A stretch of DNA of 64,000 nt from Ignavibacteria bacterium (GTDB lineage Bacteria; Bacteroidota; Ignavibacteria; Kapaibacteriales; Kapaibacteriaceae), in NCBI GenBank assembly GCA_016707005.1, contig JADJIQ010000005.1:496001-560000 (forward strand), read 5' to 3'. The translations under genes were made by a program, and so were the position numbers. Numbering within the stretch: the first letter of the stretch is position 1; every line of letters starts with the position of its first letter. This document shows positions 46,601 to 53,820 of this stretch, in pieces. The notes beneath the pieces are model-generated. The model saw only the letters and a list, made by a program, of their open reading frames with translations, was not told the origin of the DNA and searched no databases.

Positions 46601-47300
46601 CGAATCGATAGTCACCTCCTGCCTCCACGGAGACGGGAGGGGGCTTTGTACCATACGAACCCTTCCAGACGATCCGGAAGTTGTTCGTTTTTGTCATGAT
46701 CGTATCAATGCGAAGATTCCGTTCGTTGCCATTTGCTGCACGTGTTGCTTCAAAGGCCCGCACATTGAGTTTGCGCATGGAGTCAACGCCCACAGGTACA
46801 TCGCCGAAATCGATATACAGCGGCACGCGTTTAAACGAACTGTCCATCACGAATACCGACCCGCCACGATCCGGAGCAAGGTTCCACGTTACGGGCAATG
46901 ATCCTACGTCCCCATTGTTTACGGCGTAGAGAAAAATGCCGCCACTTACCGTAGTTGGAATGGAATTGAGAACAGGGTTGAATTGCGATGTTGCGTATTC
47001 GGCGATATAGGTTCCGTTGCTCTCTTCAATGAGCTTTGAGACACCTTTGTAGGCATTTACTTCCAGGATGTAGACATCTGTGGAACGCAAGGTTACAGGT
47101 TGCCCGGCTCTGGTGGCACGGAACCTAACGCGAAGCACAGGATACTCGGAAGCGTCTATGAACGACCCAACACCAGGGATCGAAACACCGGTAAGTGTAA
47201 GCTGTGCAACAACTTCTTGCCTTGCAAAAGCGAAGAGACCCGCCAGAAGGCAGGCCAGAAGAAGGTTGCGAGTAATGACGTTCGTTGTCGGTTGAGACAT
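43635..47300 (-). CDS. Secreted protein with beta-propeller, HYDIN-like repeats and T9SS tail
   Basis: The start MSQPTTNVITRNLLLACLLAG at 47300 gives 1221 aa (SD AGGAAAG); upstream codons are not conserved. Signal peptide, residues 1-33. About 160-190 has IDFGDVPVGVDS, and residues 870-920 have DFGNICVGDTS: both are choice-of-anchor-D/ASH (HYDIN) motifs. Residues about 355-660 carry WD40-type blades (FSANGRFLAVAYADGTIAEWD, GPDGSTLASCS). The last 80 residues (SPQPASDDVRVTVV to PPGVHMILLHVG) are a T9SS sorting domain. Overlaps the OmpA-like gene by 4 nt, so the two are co-translated. Function unknown; some T9SS/gliding complexes pair a propeller with an OmpA domain. Confidence 0.88.
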   Translation of the reverse strand: MSQPTTNVITRNLLLACLLAGLFAFARQEVVAQLTLTGVSIPGVGSFIDASEYPVLRVRFRATRAGQPVTLRSTDVYILEVNAYKGVSKLIEESNGTYIAEYATSQFNPVLNSIPTTVSGGIFLYAVNNGDVGSLPVTWNLAPDRGGSVFVMDSSFKRVPLYIDFGDVPVGVDSMRKLNVRAFEATRAANGNERNLRIDTIMTKTNNFRIVWKGSYGTKPPPVSVEAGGDYRFDLYCSPKATGPISDVLTVVYEGGARFDVMVFANAPSYKATTVLQVTSPNGGENLTPCQSVNIRWTGAIQGFHTHAEYTTDNGRSWKFIDSTLDSVIVWRIPSEYSDSARIRVYQKQGASGARWLRGLAQSATNLAFSANGRFLAVAYADGTIAEWDIVSSTIVNTYVADGVVAPATKISGLAFVGRSRNILAVIDRQSPAKDQLQHFTLGNTSPDARMDVDLPNVIEIGTDSLGLSAFAVGTMGGRIRVYDAATLIEQAPILLSSPSAAAKLADNVLTVAQIDGMVVRIDPSTKNEISRYATDLPNAGGPAPNFVGLSRTTRLIALAGIANPGAGNNPQEQRTMIYDTQAETLIRVVYREGSNSVGLTFNPSETFLTLGFAGQPQVQQYDILNRTMAGPIANMPGHGDIMTDIEYGPDGSTLASCSVDKQDNLLLRRIITPENDMSDGVFRILPLDLSSVTITMGTRYIGTNLDTTVTATICNNGIVPAVFESGVLFAGSWLTLNETIANDTLPPGQCLSVRFTAMPRDTGLLVDSLILSACSVRFAVPVIVRSIDRDLTLGGDMTDFGNICVGDTSVRSVPLVRNNDPIGVTIDGIAMRKGVASQFRVRGYTPGATLASGATLNVEILFVPRTAGRDTDEVVITYAGQISVTRSIRVTGYGSGADIALSHPVLAFIPEITERDVVLANRSSNDVVLGSAVVNAGAPFTLLTPVPITIRGNDSIVLRVRYDGGVIGVNDALALAFTPCASSLNIKLAAYTGSSTITAPTVSADPRGDVVIPITATTVESITYNGQRTFEGTMQVNPRLFIARSINSDLGPTEIVSQDIIGGLRHIRFRVTGSYSRTQEIARLVGPAGLAEIDSSELTFDSTAIAYGSAVSMTYEKGLLRILNPDPNRHILHPSALAITSVSPQPASDDVRVTVVTDLDGLATFTLSDQQGVVHRARQVQLTRGTTDLMIDTHDLPPGVHMILLHVGTNITSSSVVVIR

Positions 47301-47364
47301 CAAATGGGCTTTCCTGTGAGCCGTAGAGACGCCGCAGCGCCCAATACTGTTACACGGTAAGGGG

Positions 47365-48144
47365 TTAGGACGTGACAAATCGAGCCAGGAATTCAACGAC
47401 CACGGGGTCGGTAGAGGCCTGTAATTCGGGTACGGTTCCGGAGAACTGTACCACTCCACTGTCGAGCATGATCACGTGGTCTGCGATGTTGTAGACACTG
47501 AACATATCGTGGGTGATCACCACGGACGTCACATTCTGCGAATCCGCAACATATCCCAACAGGTCATCGATCTGCTGAGATGTAACGGGGTCGAGCCCGG
47601 TAGTGGGTTCATCATAGAAGATGTAGGTAGGCTGACCAACCAGCGCGCGCGCAACACCAACACGTTTCTTCATTCCGCCGGAGAGGTCGCTTGGCTTCTT
47701 TGTTGCAAGGATCCTGTACTCACGTTCAAAGGTCTCTGCATCCGTTGTGGATGGATCCGGCACAAGGCCAACTGCACTGAGGACACGACGTCCTTCAGCA
47801 TCAAGCATGGACTCATCTGTTTCTCCATGTTCAACGAGACCGATGACCACGTTGTCGAAGACCGACATTGAGTCGAACAACGCAGCGGCTTGGAACACGT
47901 ATCCGATACGCCGGCGCATCTCAAAGAGTTGATCCTTTGTGAGCTTGCTCACGTCATTCCCATCGATCGTCACCGTGCCGGCATCGGCATGCAAGAGGCC
48001 AACGATGTGTTTCAACAGAACACTCTTACCGCAGCCAGATCTACCGATGATACAGGTAGTCTTGCCGTTGGGGATCGTCATGTCTACGCCGCTAAGCACA
48101 ACCTTCGATCCAAAAGCCTTCTTGATGCCACGTAGTTCGATCAT
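47365..48144 (-). CDS. ABC transporter ATPase, MlaF-like
   Basis: A 259-aa ATPase with Walker A GRSGCGKS, Q-loop YVFQAAALFDSMSV, signature LSGGMKKRVGVARAL, Walker B YIFYDEPTTGLDP and switch His THD. The FQAAALFDSMSV and KKRV pattern and C-terminal tail place it nearest to the MlaF/Ttg2A (phospholipid or mce-type) group. No MlaE permease or MlaD gene adjoins it, so its partner is elsewhere or the assignment is loose. ATGA overlap with the upstream oligopeptide ATPase. Confidence 0.85.
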   Translation of the reverse strand: MIELRGIKKAFGSKVVLSGVDMTIPNGKTTCIIGRSGCGKSVLLKHIVGLLHADAGTVTIDGNDVSKLTKDQLFEMRRRIGYVFQAAALFDSMSVFDNVVIGLVEHGETDESMLDAEGRRVLSAVGLVPDPSTTDAETFEREYRILATKKPSDLSGGMKKRVGVARALVGQPTYIFYDEPTTGLDPVTSQQIDDLLGYVADSQNVTSVVITHDMFSVYNIADHVIMLDSGVVQFSGTVPELQASTDPVVVEFLARFVTS

Positions 48145-49934
48145 GCTATCGGACGCTCCTTTGTTCGCGCACGGATCGCATCAAGCGTTCCTGTAGGAAT
48201 GGCGTTGATAAGCTTGCGTGTGTAATCGTCCTTCGGAGCGTCGTACAATTCATTCGACGTGTCCATCTCCACGATCTTACCGGCATTCATCACTGCGATG
48301 CGGTCGCTGATGAACTTCACAACCGAGAGATCATGCGAGATGAAAATGTACGTCAGCTTGAATTCATCACGCAGATCAACAAGCAGATTGAGCACCTGCG
48401 CCTGCACCGACACGTCCAAAGCACTCACACTTTCGTCGCAGATCAAGAGCTTCGGTTTCAGTGCCAGTGCGCGGGCGATGCATATGCGCTGACGTTGCCC
48501 ACCGGAAAATTCGTGCGGGTAATTCGAGAAGTGTCGAGGTAGAAGGTTCACCTTATCGAGAAGATAGAGGACGTGTTCCTTCCTCTCAGCATCATTGGCA
48601 CCGATGTTATGGACAGACAGAACCTCCATGATGGCACTGCCAACACTCAATCGCGGGTTCAGCGAGGAATACGGATCCTGGAAGATGATCTGGAAGTCTT
48701 TACGCATGGACTTGAGGTCGGTGGAAGCAAGCGCTCGCACGTCTTTCCCATCGAACATCACACTTCCGCCCGTTGGCTCTACTAGACGCAATATCGCGCG
48801 TCCGGTGGTAGTCTTCCCACATCCGGATTCGCCAACGAGTCCCAGTGTTTCACCCGGCTTTACGTTGAAGGTGATGCCGTCCACTGCCTTTACATGTCCT
48901 GATGTGCGACCAAAGATCCCCGACTTGATCGGGAAGTAGACCTGGAGATCTTTTACATCGAGAAGGGGCTTCTCTGTTGCCAATGCAGCGTTGCGCGCGG
49001 CGATCTCCTCACGCGAGAACTCCAGTTCATGCACGAGCTGATCTACAGACTCTTGCGAACGAAGCGTGATCTCGCCAGTCTCCGATTCGTCCATGAAGTC
49101 GCGGACGGTTGGAAGGATCTTCAGTTTCTTATCGAGTCGAGGGCGGCACGCCAGGAGCCCCTTCGTATACGGGTGCTGAGGGTTCTCAAAAATCTCTTGC
49201 ACTGTACCTGTCTCAACGATCTTTCCTTTGTACATCACGATCACATCATCGGCGATCTCAGCGATCACACCAAGGTCGTGCGTGATGAACATCATGGACA
49301 TTCCATGCTGACGTTGGAGATTCCTCATGAGGTCGAGGATCGTAGCCTGCACGGTCACATCCAGCGCCGTTGTTGGCTCATCGGCGATCAGCAATGACGG
49401 ATTGCACGACATCGCCATGGCGATCATCACGCGCTGCTTCTGTCCGCCGGAGAGTTGGTGCGGATACGATGTCATCATCGATTCCGGACGAGGAAGTTTC
49501 ACTTCCTTCAACAGCTGCAGAGTGCGTTCGCGGGCCACGTCCTTGCTCACGTTCTGGTGCAGCCGAATGGCTTCGATGATCTGGTCGCCGCAGGTGAACA
49601 CCGGATTGAGAGACGTCATCGGCTCCTGGAAGATCATCGCGATCTTGTTGCCGCGGTAGGTGCGCATCTTCTCTTCGGAGATCGTCAGCAGGTCGGTGAC
49701 CAAACCGTCGTCCTCATGAAAGAGTGCCTTGCCACCCGTAATGCGTCCGGGAGGGGTTTGGATGAGCCGCATGACACTCAAGCTCGTTACCGATTTGCCT
49801 GAGCCGGACTCACCAACGATGCCTAGCGTGCGACCCTTGTGGACCGTGAAGGAGACATCATTCACCGCCTTGACGTCATAGATGTCAGAGCGGAATTCCG
49901 TTACGAGGTTGCGAACCTCAAGAAGTGGTGCCAT
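48141..49934 (-). CDS. Two-domain oligopeptide/dipeptide ABC transporter ATPase
   Basis: A 597-aa fusion of two OppD/OppF-type ATPases, as in YejF and GsiA. Domain 1 (1-260): GESGSGKS, LSGGQKQRVMIAMAM, LLIADEPTTALD. Domain 2 (310-590): GESGCGKTT, FSGGQRQRICIARAL, LLICDESVSALD. Between them is KPLLDVKDLQVYFPIK. Each ends in the Opp C-terminal segment (NPQHPYTKGLLACRPR, APKDDYTRKLINAIP). Substrate-binding and permease genes are absent nearby. Its TATCTTTG box lies 7 nt from the ATG. Confidence 0.95.
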   Translation of the reverse strand: MAPLLEVRNLVTEFRSDIYDVKAVNDVSFTVHKGRTLGIVGESGSGKSVTSLSVMRLIQTPPGRITGGKALFHEDDGLVTDLLTISEEKMRTYRGNKIAMIFQEPMTSLNPVFTCGDQIIEAIRLHQNVSKDVARERTLQLLKEVKLPRPESMMTSYPHQLSGGQKQRVMIAMAMSCNPSLLIADEPTTALDVTVQATILDLMRNLQRQHGMSMMFITHDLGVIAEIADDVIVMYKGKIVETGTVQEIFENPQHPYTKGLLACRPRLDKKLKILPTVRDFMDESETGEITLRSQESVDQLVHELEFSREEIAARNAALATEKPLLDVKDLQVYFPIKSGIFGRTSGHVKAVDGITFNVKPGETLGLVGESGCGKTTTGRAILRLVEPTGGSVMFDGKDVRALASTDLKSMRKDFQIIFQDPYSSLNPRLSVGSAIMEVLSVHNIGANDAERKEHVLYLLDKVNLLPRHFSNYPHEFSGGQRQRICIARALALKPKLLICDESVSALDVSVQAQVLNLLVDLRDEFKLTYIFISHDLSVVKFISDRIAVMNAGKIVEMDTSNELYDAPKDDYTRKLINAIPTGTLDAIRARTKERPIA

Positions 49935-49941
49935 AAGGGGT

Positions 49942-49949
49942 CAAAGATA
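49942..49949 (-). promoter_or_regulatory. Exact TAnnTTTG box 7 nt from a start codon
   Basis: Minus strand TATCTTTG, then ACCCCTT, then ATG at 49934. Same 8-mer as the box before the enoyl-CoA hydratase. Predicted to give an almost leaderless mRNA for the oligopeptide/MlaF-like ATPase pair. Confidence 0.5.
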
Positions 49950-49964
49950 CCGAACCTCTGCATC

Positions 49965-51257
49965 CTAACGGTGGGCTAGAACGGCTCCGGCACTCCATTT
50001 CAGGTAGACCGTTGAGGCTATCCGTCCAATGGCCATGGAGATCGCGGCCGAAAGAGCCCCATTGAGCTGGGTGAATGCCACGAGCACCACCATGGTGAGG
50101 ACTATGCCCCCTACTTCCAAGATGGTGGAAATGGTGACCTTAACGTTCTGGCGTGCCGTGATCAGCACGGACCGATACACCGAATAGGCAACGGCGATGG
50201 TTGGCAAAACGATGAGGATCATCGTGGGATAGGTGGCAAAATCAGCCAATTCCGGGCGGAGTCCATATGCCCCTTCATAGATCAGTCCGAGAAGGGGCGT
50301 AAAGGTGATACAGGCCAAAAGCACCGTCGTAACCAAAATGATGCGGTTACCAACGCTCCTCACAACATCGTAGTTCTGTTGTCGGTCCCCAATGAGTGCA
50401 ATTCCCACCTCCTGATACGAAAACCCGAAGCTCCGGAAGAAGAAGACGAACGAATCCACAACGGGCAGGACAGCAAGGGATGCCAAGGGGTCTGGGGCGC
50501 GGCTCATAAAGAATGCTAACAGCGGTGTAACGGCAAAACCAATGGCCGACGTGGCAGCCAGAGGCAGCCAGAACCGCACGATCTCGGCATTCGTGAGTGC
50601 TACATGTGATGGGTCGGATGTACGTTCATACATCCGTAAAACATCGCTCACCATGTAGCGAGTTGCGGCCGCTTCGAAGATCACGCCAATGGTAAGGCTC
50701 AGCGTGCCAACAACGACACCAGAGAAGCCCCCTATCATCACGAGAACGACAGCGGAGACGAGCATTCCAATGAGACGAACCACCGTACCATAGGCCACCA
50801 ATCTCGTCCGTCCGTTGCGTATCAACAATCCCTGATAGAACCGTCGGTACCCAATGGCAGCAGGCCACGGGATCATGCACACAAAACCCCAATACATGAG
50901 AGCGGCCACATCCGTAGGCAGATGGATCAGGTCGTAGGCCACCCTGTCATAGACCCACGGGATCGACACCAAGCACATACCAAGCGTTACCAGTGCGTTG
51001 ATGCGGAGCGTAAAGGACTTCAACGCCATCACCGATGCTTTGTCGCGCGCCAATGCCACAGACGTGCTCAGCAGATGGATCACCGGCGACTCGATGAGCA
51101 TGGCCAGCGCAACCGCTACGCCGTAGGCTGCCAGGTTGAGCTTGTCGAATGGAAGACGCGCAACTACCGACGTGAGAATGGGGCCTTCGATAGCCATCAT
51201 CATCCACGTCAAACTCAACGGCATCCAGAATCGTAGTACATCGCGCTTGGTGATCAT
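49965..51257 (-). CDS. MOP-superfamily (MATE/flippase-like) membrane transporter
   Basis: A 430-aa protein from ATG 51257 with about 12 membrane helices (PLSLTWMMMAIEGPILTSVV, LVVTLGM-type segments, TILEVGGIVLTMVVLVAF). The pattern FWMPLSLTWMMMAIEGPILTSVV near the start and the second-half repeat IVRFWLPLAATSAIGFAVTPLL give twofold symmetry, as in MATE and related flippases. Specific substrate unknown. A start six codons upstream overlaps the divergent gene's ATG. The TAATTTG box lies 4 nt from the chosen ATG. Confidence 0.78.
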   Translation of the reverse strand: MITKRDVLRFWMPLSLTWMMMAIEGPILTSVVARLPFDKLNLAAYGVAVALAMLIESPVIHLLSTSVALARDKASVMALKSFTLRINALVTLGMCLVSIPWVYDRVAYDLIHLPTDVAALMYWGFVCMIPWPAAIGYRRFYQGLLIRNGRTRLVAYGTVVRLIGMLVSAVVLVMIGGFSGVVVGTLSLTIGVIFEAAATRYMVSDVLRMYERTSDPSHVALTNAEIVRFWLPLAATSAIGFAVTPLLAFFMSRAPDPLASLAVLPVVDSFVFFFRSFGFSYQEVGIALIGDRQQNYDVVRSVGNRIILVTTVLLACITFTPLLGLIYEGAYGLRPELADFATYPTMILIVLPTIAVAYSVYRSVLITARQNVKVTISTILEVGGIVLTMVVLVAFTQLNGALSAAISMAIGRIASTVYLKWSAGAVLAHR

Positions 51258-51261
51258 TCCG

Positions 51262-51268
51262 CAAATTA
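51262..51268 (-). promoter_or_regulatory. -7-like box 4 nt from the transporter start
   Basis: Minus strand TAATTTG, a 7-base form of TAnnTTTG, followed by CGGA and ATG at 51257. It falls within the 16-bp gap to the divergent ATG at 51274, which leaves no room for a conventional leader for either gene. Confidence 0.4.
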
Positions 51269-51273
51269 GGGTC

Positions 51274-51780
51274 ATGGAACATCTAGAGATTCAACCAGCT
51301 CCTCGTACCCTTACAAAGGTCCTATTCTGGACCTCTATAGCATCTACACTTTTTGTCTCGCTACTGGTCTTCATCCCTGCCCTTGATGCGAACGAGTGGG
51401 TGATAGCACCGAGTGCCATAGTGAGCATCGTACTAGTACAATTGTTGATTTTTGTTCCTCTTTACAAGGCAACAAATCTTACGGTTCGTATTGATGCTCG
51501 CGGGATATTTGTCCGTCTCAGGCCGTTTCATTTCAATGGCCGACTCATACCTTGGAATGAGATCCAATCTGTGGCGATTCGCAAAGTCCGCCCGATCGGA
51601 GAATTCGGTGGCTGGGGCATCCGGTGGGATCTCGGAAGAAAGAAGGGGTATATCTGGAACGGCGAGCAAGGACTTGAACTATTCCTCACAAATGGTAAGA
51701 TCGTGGTGATCACGATCATGGATGTTGAGGGGGCTAGACAGGCCGTTAACACATACGTAACATCCGGTAACATACCGTGA
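51274..51780 (+). CDS. Membrane protein with PH-like domain
   Basis: A 168-aa protein, start ATG 51274 (MEHLEIQPAPRTLTK). Two membrane helices at about residues 20-37 and 45-66. The C-terminal domain has the conserved IPWNEIQSVAIRKVRP, GGWGIRWDLG and GEQGLELFLTNGKIVVITI pattern, a PH-like beta fold common in small membrane proteins across bacteria and archaea. Cytosolic or lipid-facing role unknown. It reads divergently from the transporter, 16 bp away. Confidence 0.75.
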   Translation: MEHLEIQPAPRTLTKVLFWTSIASTLFVSLLVFIPALDANEWVIAPSAIVSIVLVQLLIFVPLYKATNLTVRIDARGIFVRLRPFHFNGRLIPWNEIQSVAIRKVRPIGEFGGWGIRWDLGRKKGYIWNGEQGLELFLTNGKIVVITIMDVEGARQAVNTYVTSGNIP

Positions 51781-51884
51781 CGTAAGCATTACGTGGTTCT
51801 AATACTCTGGTGACGTGTGCCACCTAGGTTCGCGTGCTGATTCTGCACATCGAACTTTATCACACTTCATTTCGGAGTTGATCC

Positions 51885-53729
51885 ATGAGATCACTGATCC
51901 TCATTGCAGCCCTCGTTGCTGCTGCGTTCGCCGTGAGAGCGCAAGATTTTCCGGTTCGTATCGAACCCGTAACCATGATCCCGTATCTCCAGGGTCGCGT
52001 TGTAGTGCCCCCTTCCCCGCTCAAGTATCAGAACATCTTTGTTGGTGGTGTTGATACGGTTGAAACAGGTACCGGACGTGCCGCAGCCAAGCAATGGCAT
52101 GACTATATCGGTTATGTATCTGATCCTTCCGGATCGTCGCTCGGCTGGGCCATCGTGAACCACGAAATGATCGAGTCCAATGACAAGATCGGCGACGGTG
52201 GTGGTATGACGATGTTCAAGCTTGGGAAGAAGGCCGACGGAACGATCGAGGTCCTTCCACAAACACTTTCAGATGGCCGCAGTGGCAAGTTCTTCAATGT
52301 GGACTTTGCCAACACGGTTGGCGAAACTGGAATGAACTGCGGCGGTATCTCCTGGAGCGGTCGCGTTTGGACTGCCGAGGAATGGTATCAGACGAGCAAC
52401 AAGGCGATCAATGCTGATGGAAAGGGATTCCGTGATACAACGGACTTCGAGATCGGCAAGATGATGCCGTCCGGCTTTGCTGGACTCGACGGAAAGAAGA
52501 TCAAGCGCTACGAGAATCTTAACTGGATGGTTGAGATCGATCCGAAGAATGCCAAGGGCGTTCGTAAGCAGTACAACTGGGGACGCCAAGGCTTTGAGGC
52601 CGGTGTTATCATGGACGATCAAAAGACCGTCTATCTCTTCGAAGACGGTGATGCCGGGAAGTCGCTGCTTTCGAAGTTCGTTGCAGAAACACCGGGCGAC
52701 TTCACAAAGGGCGATCTATACTTCTACAAGCAGAATGCCGGACAGTTCACAGGCACATGGGTAAAGGTTCCAAACAACCCTGCAACGGATTGGGACATTC
52801 TTGTTGCTCCACATGCTTGGGCAAAAACACAGGGCATCACGGGCTTCACACGTCTTGAATGGGGTCAGATCAACAAGACCGATGGCAAGATCTACATCAC
52901 AGAAACAGGCAATGACAAGCCGGGCAGCCGCTACAAGAGTGCAATGGCTGAAGGATGGACAATTCCAAAGCACACCTATGATCGTGCAGCAGCCCAAGGT
53001 TTTGCGGTTGATAGCTCTGCATACTGGGACTATTATGGCCGCGTGCTTGTCTTTGACCCAACAGACAACTCTGTGAAGTCCTACATCGAAGGTGGTCCGT
53101 ACATCACCGATGCACAAGCAGTTCCCGGACAATACCCAGAAAAGCACCTTTCGAATCCTGATGGCATTGGTTTCCTCTACGTGAATGGCAAGACATTCAT
53201 GGTGATCGAAGAGGATCTCAACGGTATCAACTTTGGTCGTATGCCGAACACGGGTATGCGCGGAACGAACTGCGAAGCATGGTTGCTTGATATGTCCAAG
53301 GCACCAACAATTGACAACCTCTACCGACTTGCGATCTCGCCGTACGGATCTGAAATCACAGGCTTTGCCTCATTCGACGATGGTAACACGGTTCTCATCA
53401 ACTCCCAACACCCAGACAATGCAACGATCGGCGATGCAGCAGCAAAGAACTCGCTGACCTTTGCGATCACTGGCATGAAGCAACTCGTGAGCAGCATCGA
53501 TAAGGATCAAGAGGATCGCCCACAGGGTGTGGTAAACGTCTTCCCGAATCCAACGTCATCCCAACTCAACTTCTCTGAGCCAACAGACGCAGCTCTCTAT
53601 GATGCATCCGGTGCTCGCGTGCGTGTTGTTCGCAATGCCACTACGGTTGATATCGCAGATCTTGCAGCCGGAGTGTACTACATCCGCACAACGGGCGGCG
53701 CAACACAACAGGTTGTGATCCAGCGCTAA
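51885..53729 (+). CDS. PhoX-family alkaline phosphatase with T9SS tail
   Basis: A 614-aa secreted phosphatase-like protein. SD GGAG. Signal peptide to about residue 20 (FAVRAQ). The DUF839/PhoX layout is visible: NHEMIESN near residue 92, GMNCGGISWSGRVWTAEEW near 147, then EDGDAG near 262 and NGINFGRMPNTGMRGTNCE near 450, carrying the acidic and His metal ligands. The last 75 residues (VFPNPTSSQLNFSEPTD, AAGVYYIRT) are a T9SS sorting domain. Releases phosphate from organic phosphates; Fe/Ca dependence is inferred from the family. Transcribed alone, ending at a terminator. Confidence 0.88.
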   Translation: MRSLILIAALVAAAFAVRAQDFPVRIEPVTMIPYLQGRVVVPPSPLKYQNIFVGGVDTVETGTGRAAAKQWHDYIGYVSDPSGSSLGWAIVNHEMIESNDKIGDGGGMTMFKLGKKADGTIEVLPQTLSDGRSGKFFNVDFANTVGETGMNCGGISWSGRVWTAEEWYQTSNKAINADGKGFRDTTDFEIGKMMPSGFAGLDGKKIKRYENLNWMVEIDPKNAKGVRKQYNWGRQGFEAGVIMDDQKTVYLFEDGDAGKSLLSKFVAETPGDFTKGDLYFYKQNAGQFTGTWVKVPNNPATDWDILVAPHAWAKTQGITGFTRLEWGQINKTDGKIYITETGNDKPGSRYKSAMAEGWTIPKHTYDRAAAQGFAVDSSAYWDYYGRVLVFDPTDNSVKSYIEGGPYITDAQAVPGQYPEKHLSNPDGIGFLYVNGKTFMVIEEDLNGINFGRMPNTGMRGTNCEAWLLDMSKAPTIDNLYRLAISPYGSEITGFASFDDGNTVLINSQHPDNATIGDAAAKNSLTFAITGMKQLVSSIDKDQEDRPQGVVNVFPNPTSSQLNFSEPTDAALYDASGARVRVVRNATTVDIADLAAGVYYIRTTGGATQQVVIQR

Positions 53730-53758
53730 GTCACACGCTTCCCTTCTTCGAAGAGTGC

Positions 53759-53788
53759 GGGACCGATGGTCATTAGACCGTCGGTCCC
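53759..53788 (+). terminator. Terminator after the PhoX gene
   Basis: Stem GGGACCGATGGTC / GACCGTCGGTCCC (13 bp with one G-U pair) around loop ATTA, then GTCTTTG. It ends 30-60 bp after the PhoX stop, before the peroxidase gene. Confidence 0.82.
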
Positions 53789-53820
53789 GTCTTTGTCATC
53801 GGCCTTATCCGATCGTTCCC

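Noticed and set aside
51789..51800. Shared 12-mer TACGTGGTTCTA near 5692 and 51789
   Set aside because: Many 12-base matches are expected by chance in 64 kb; no further similarity.
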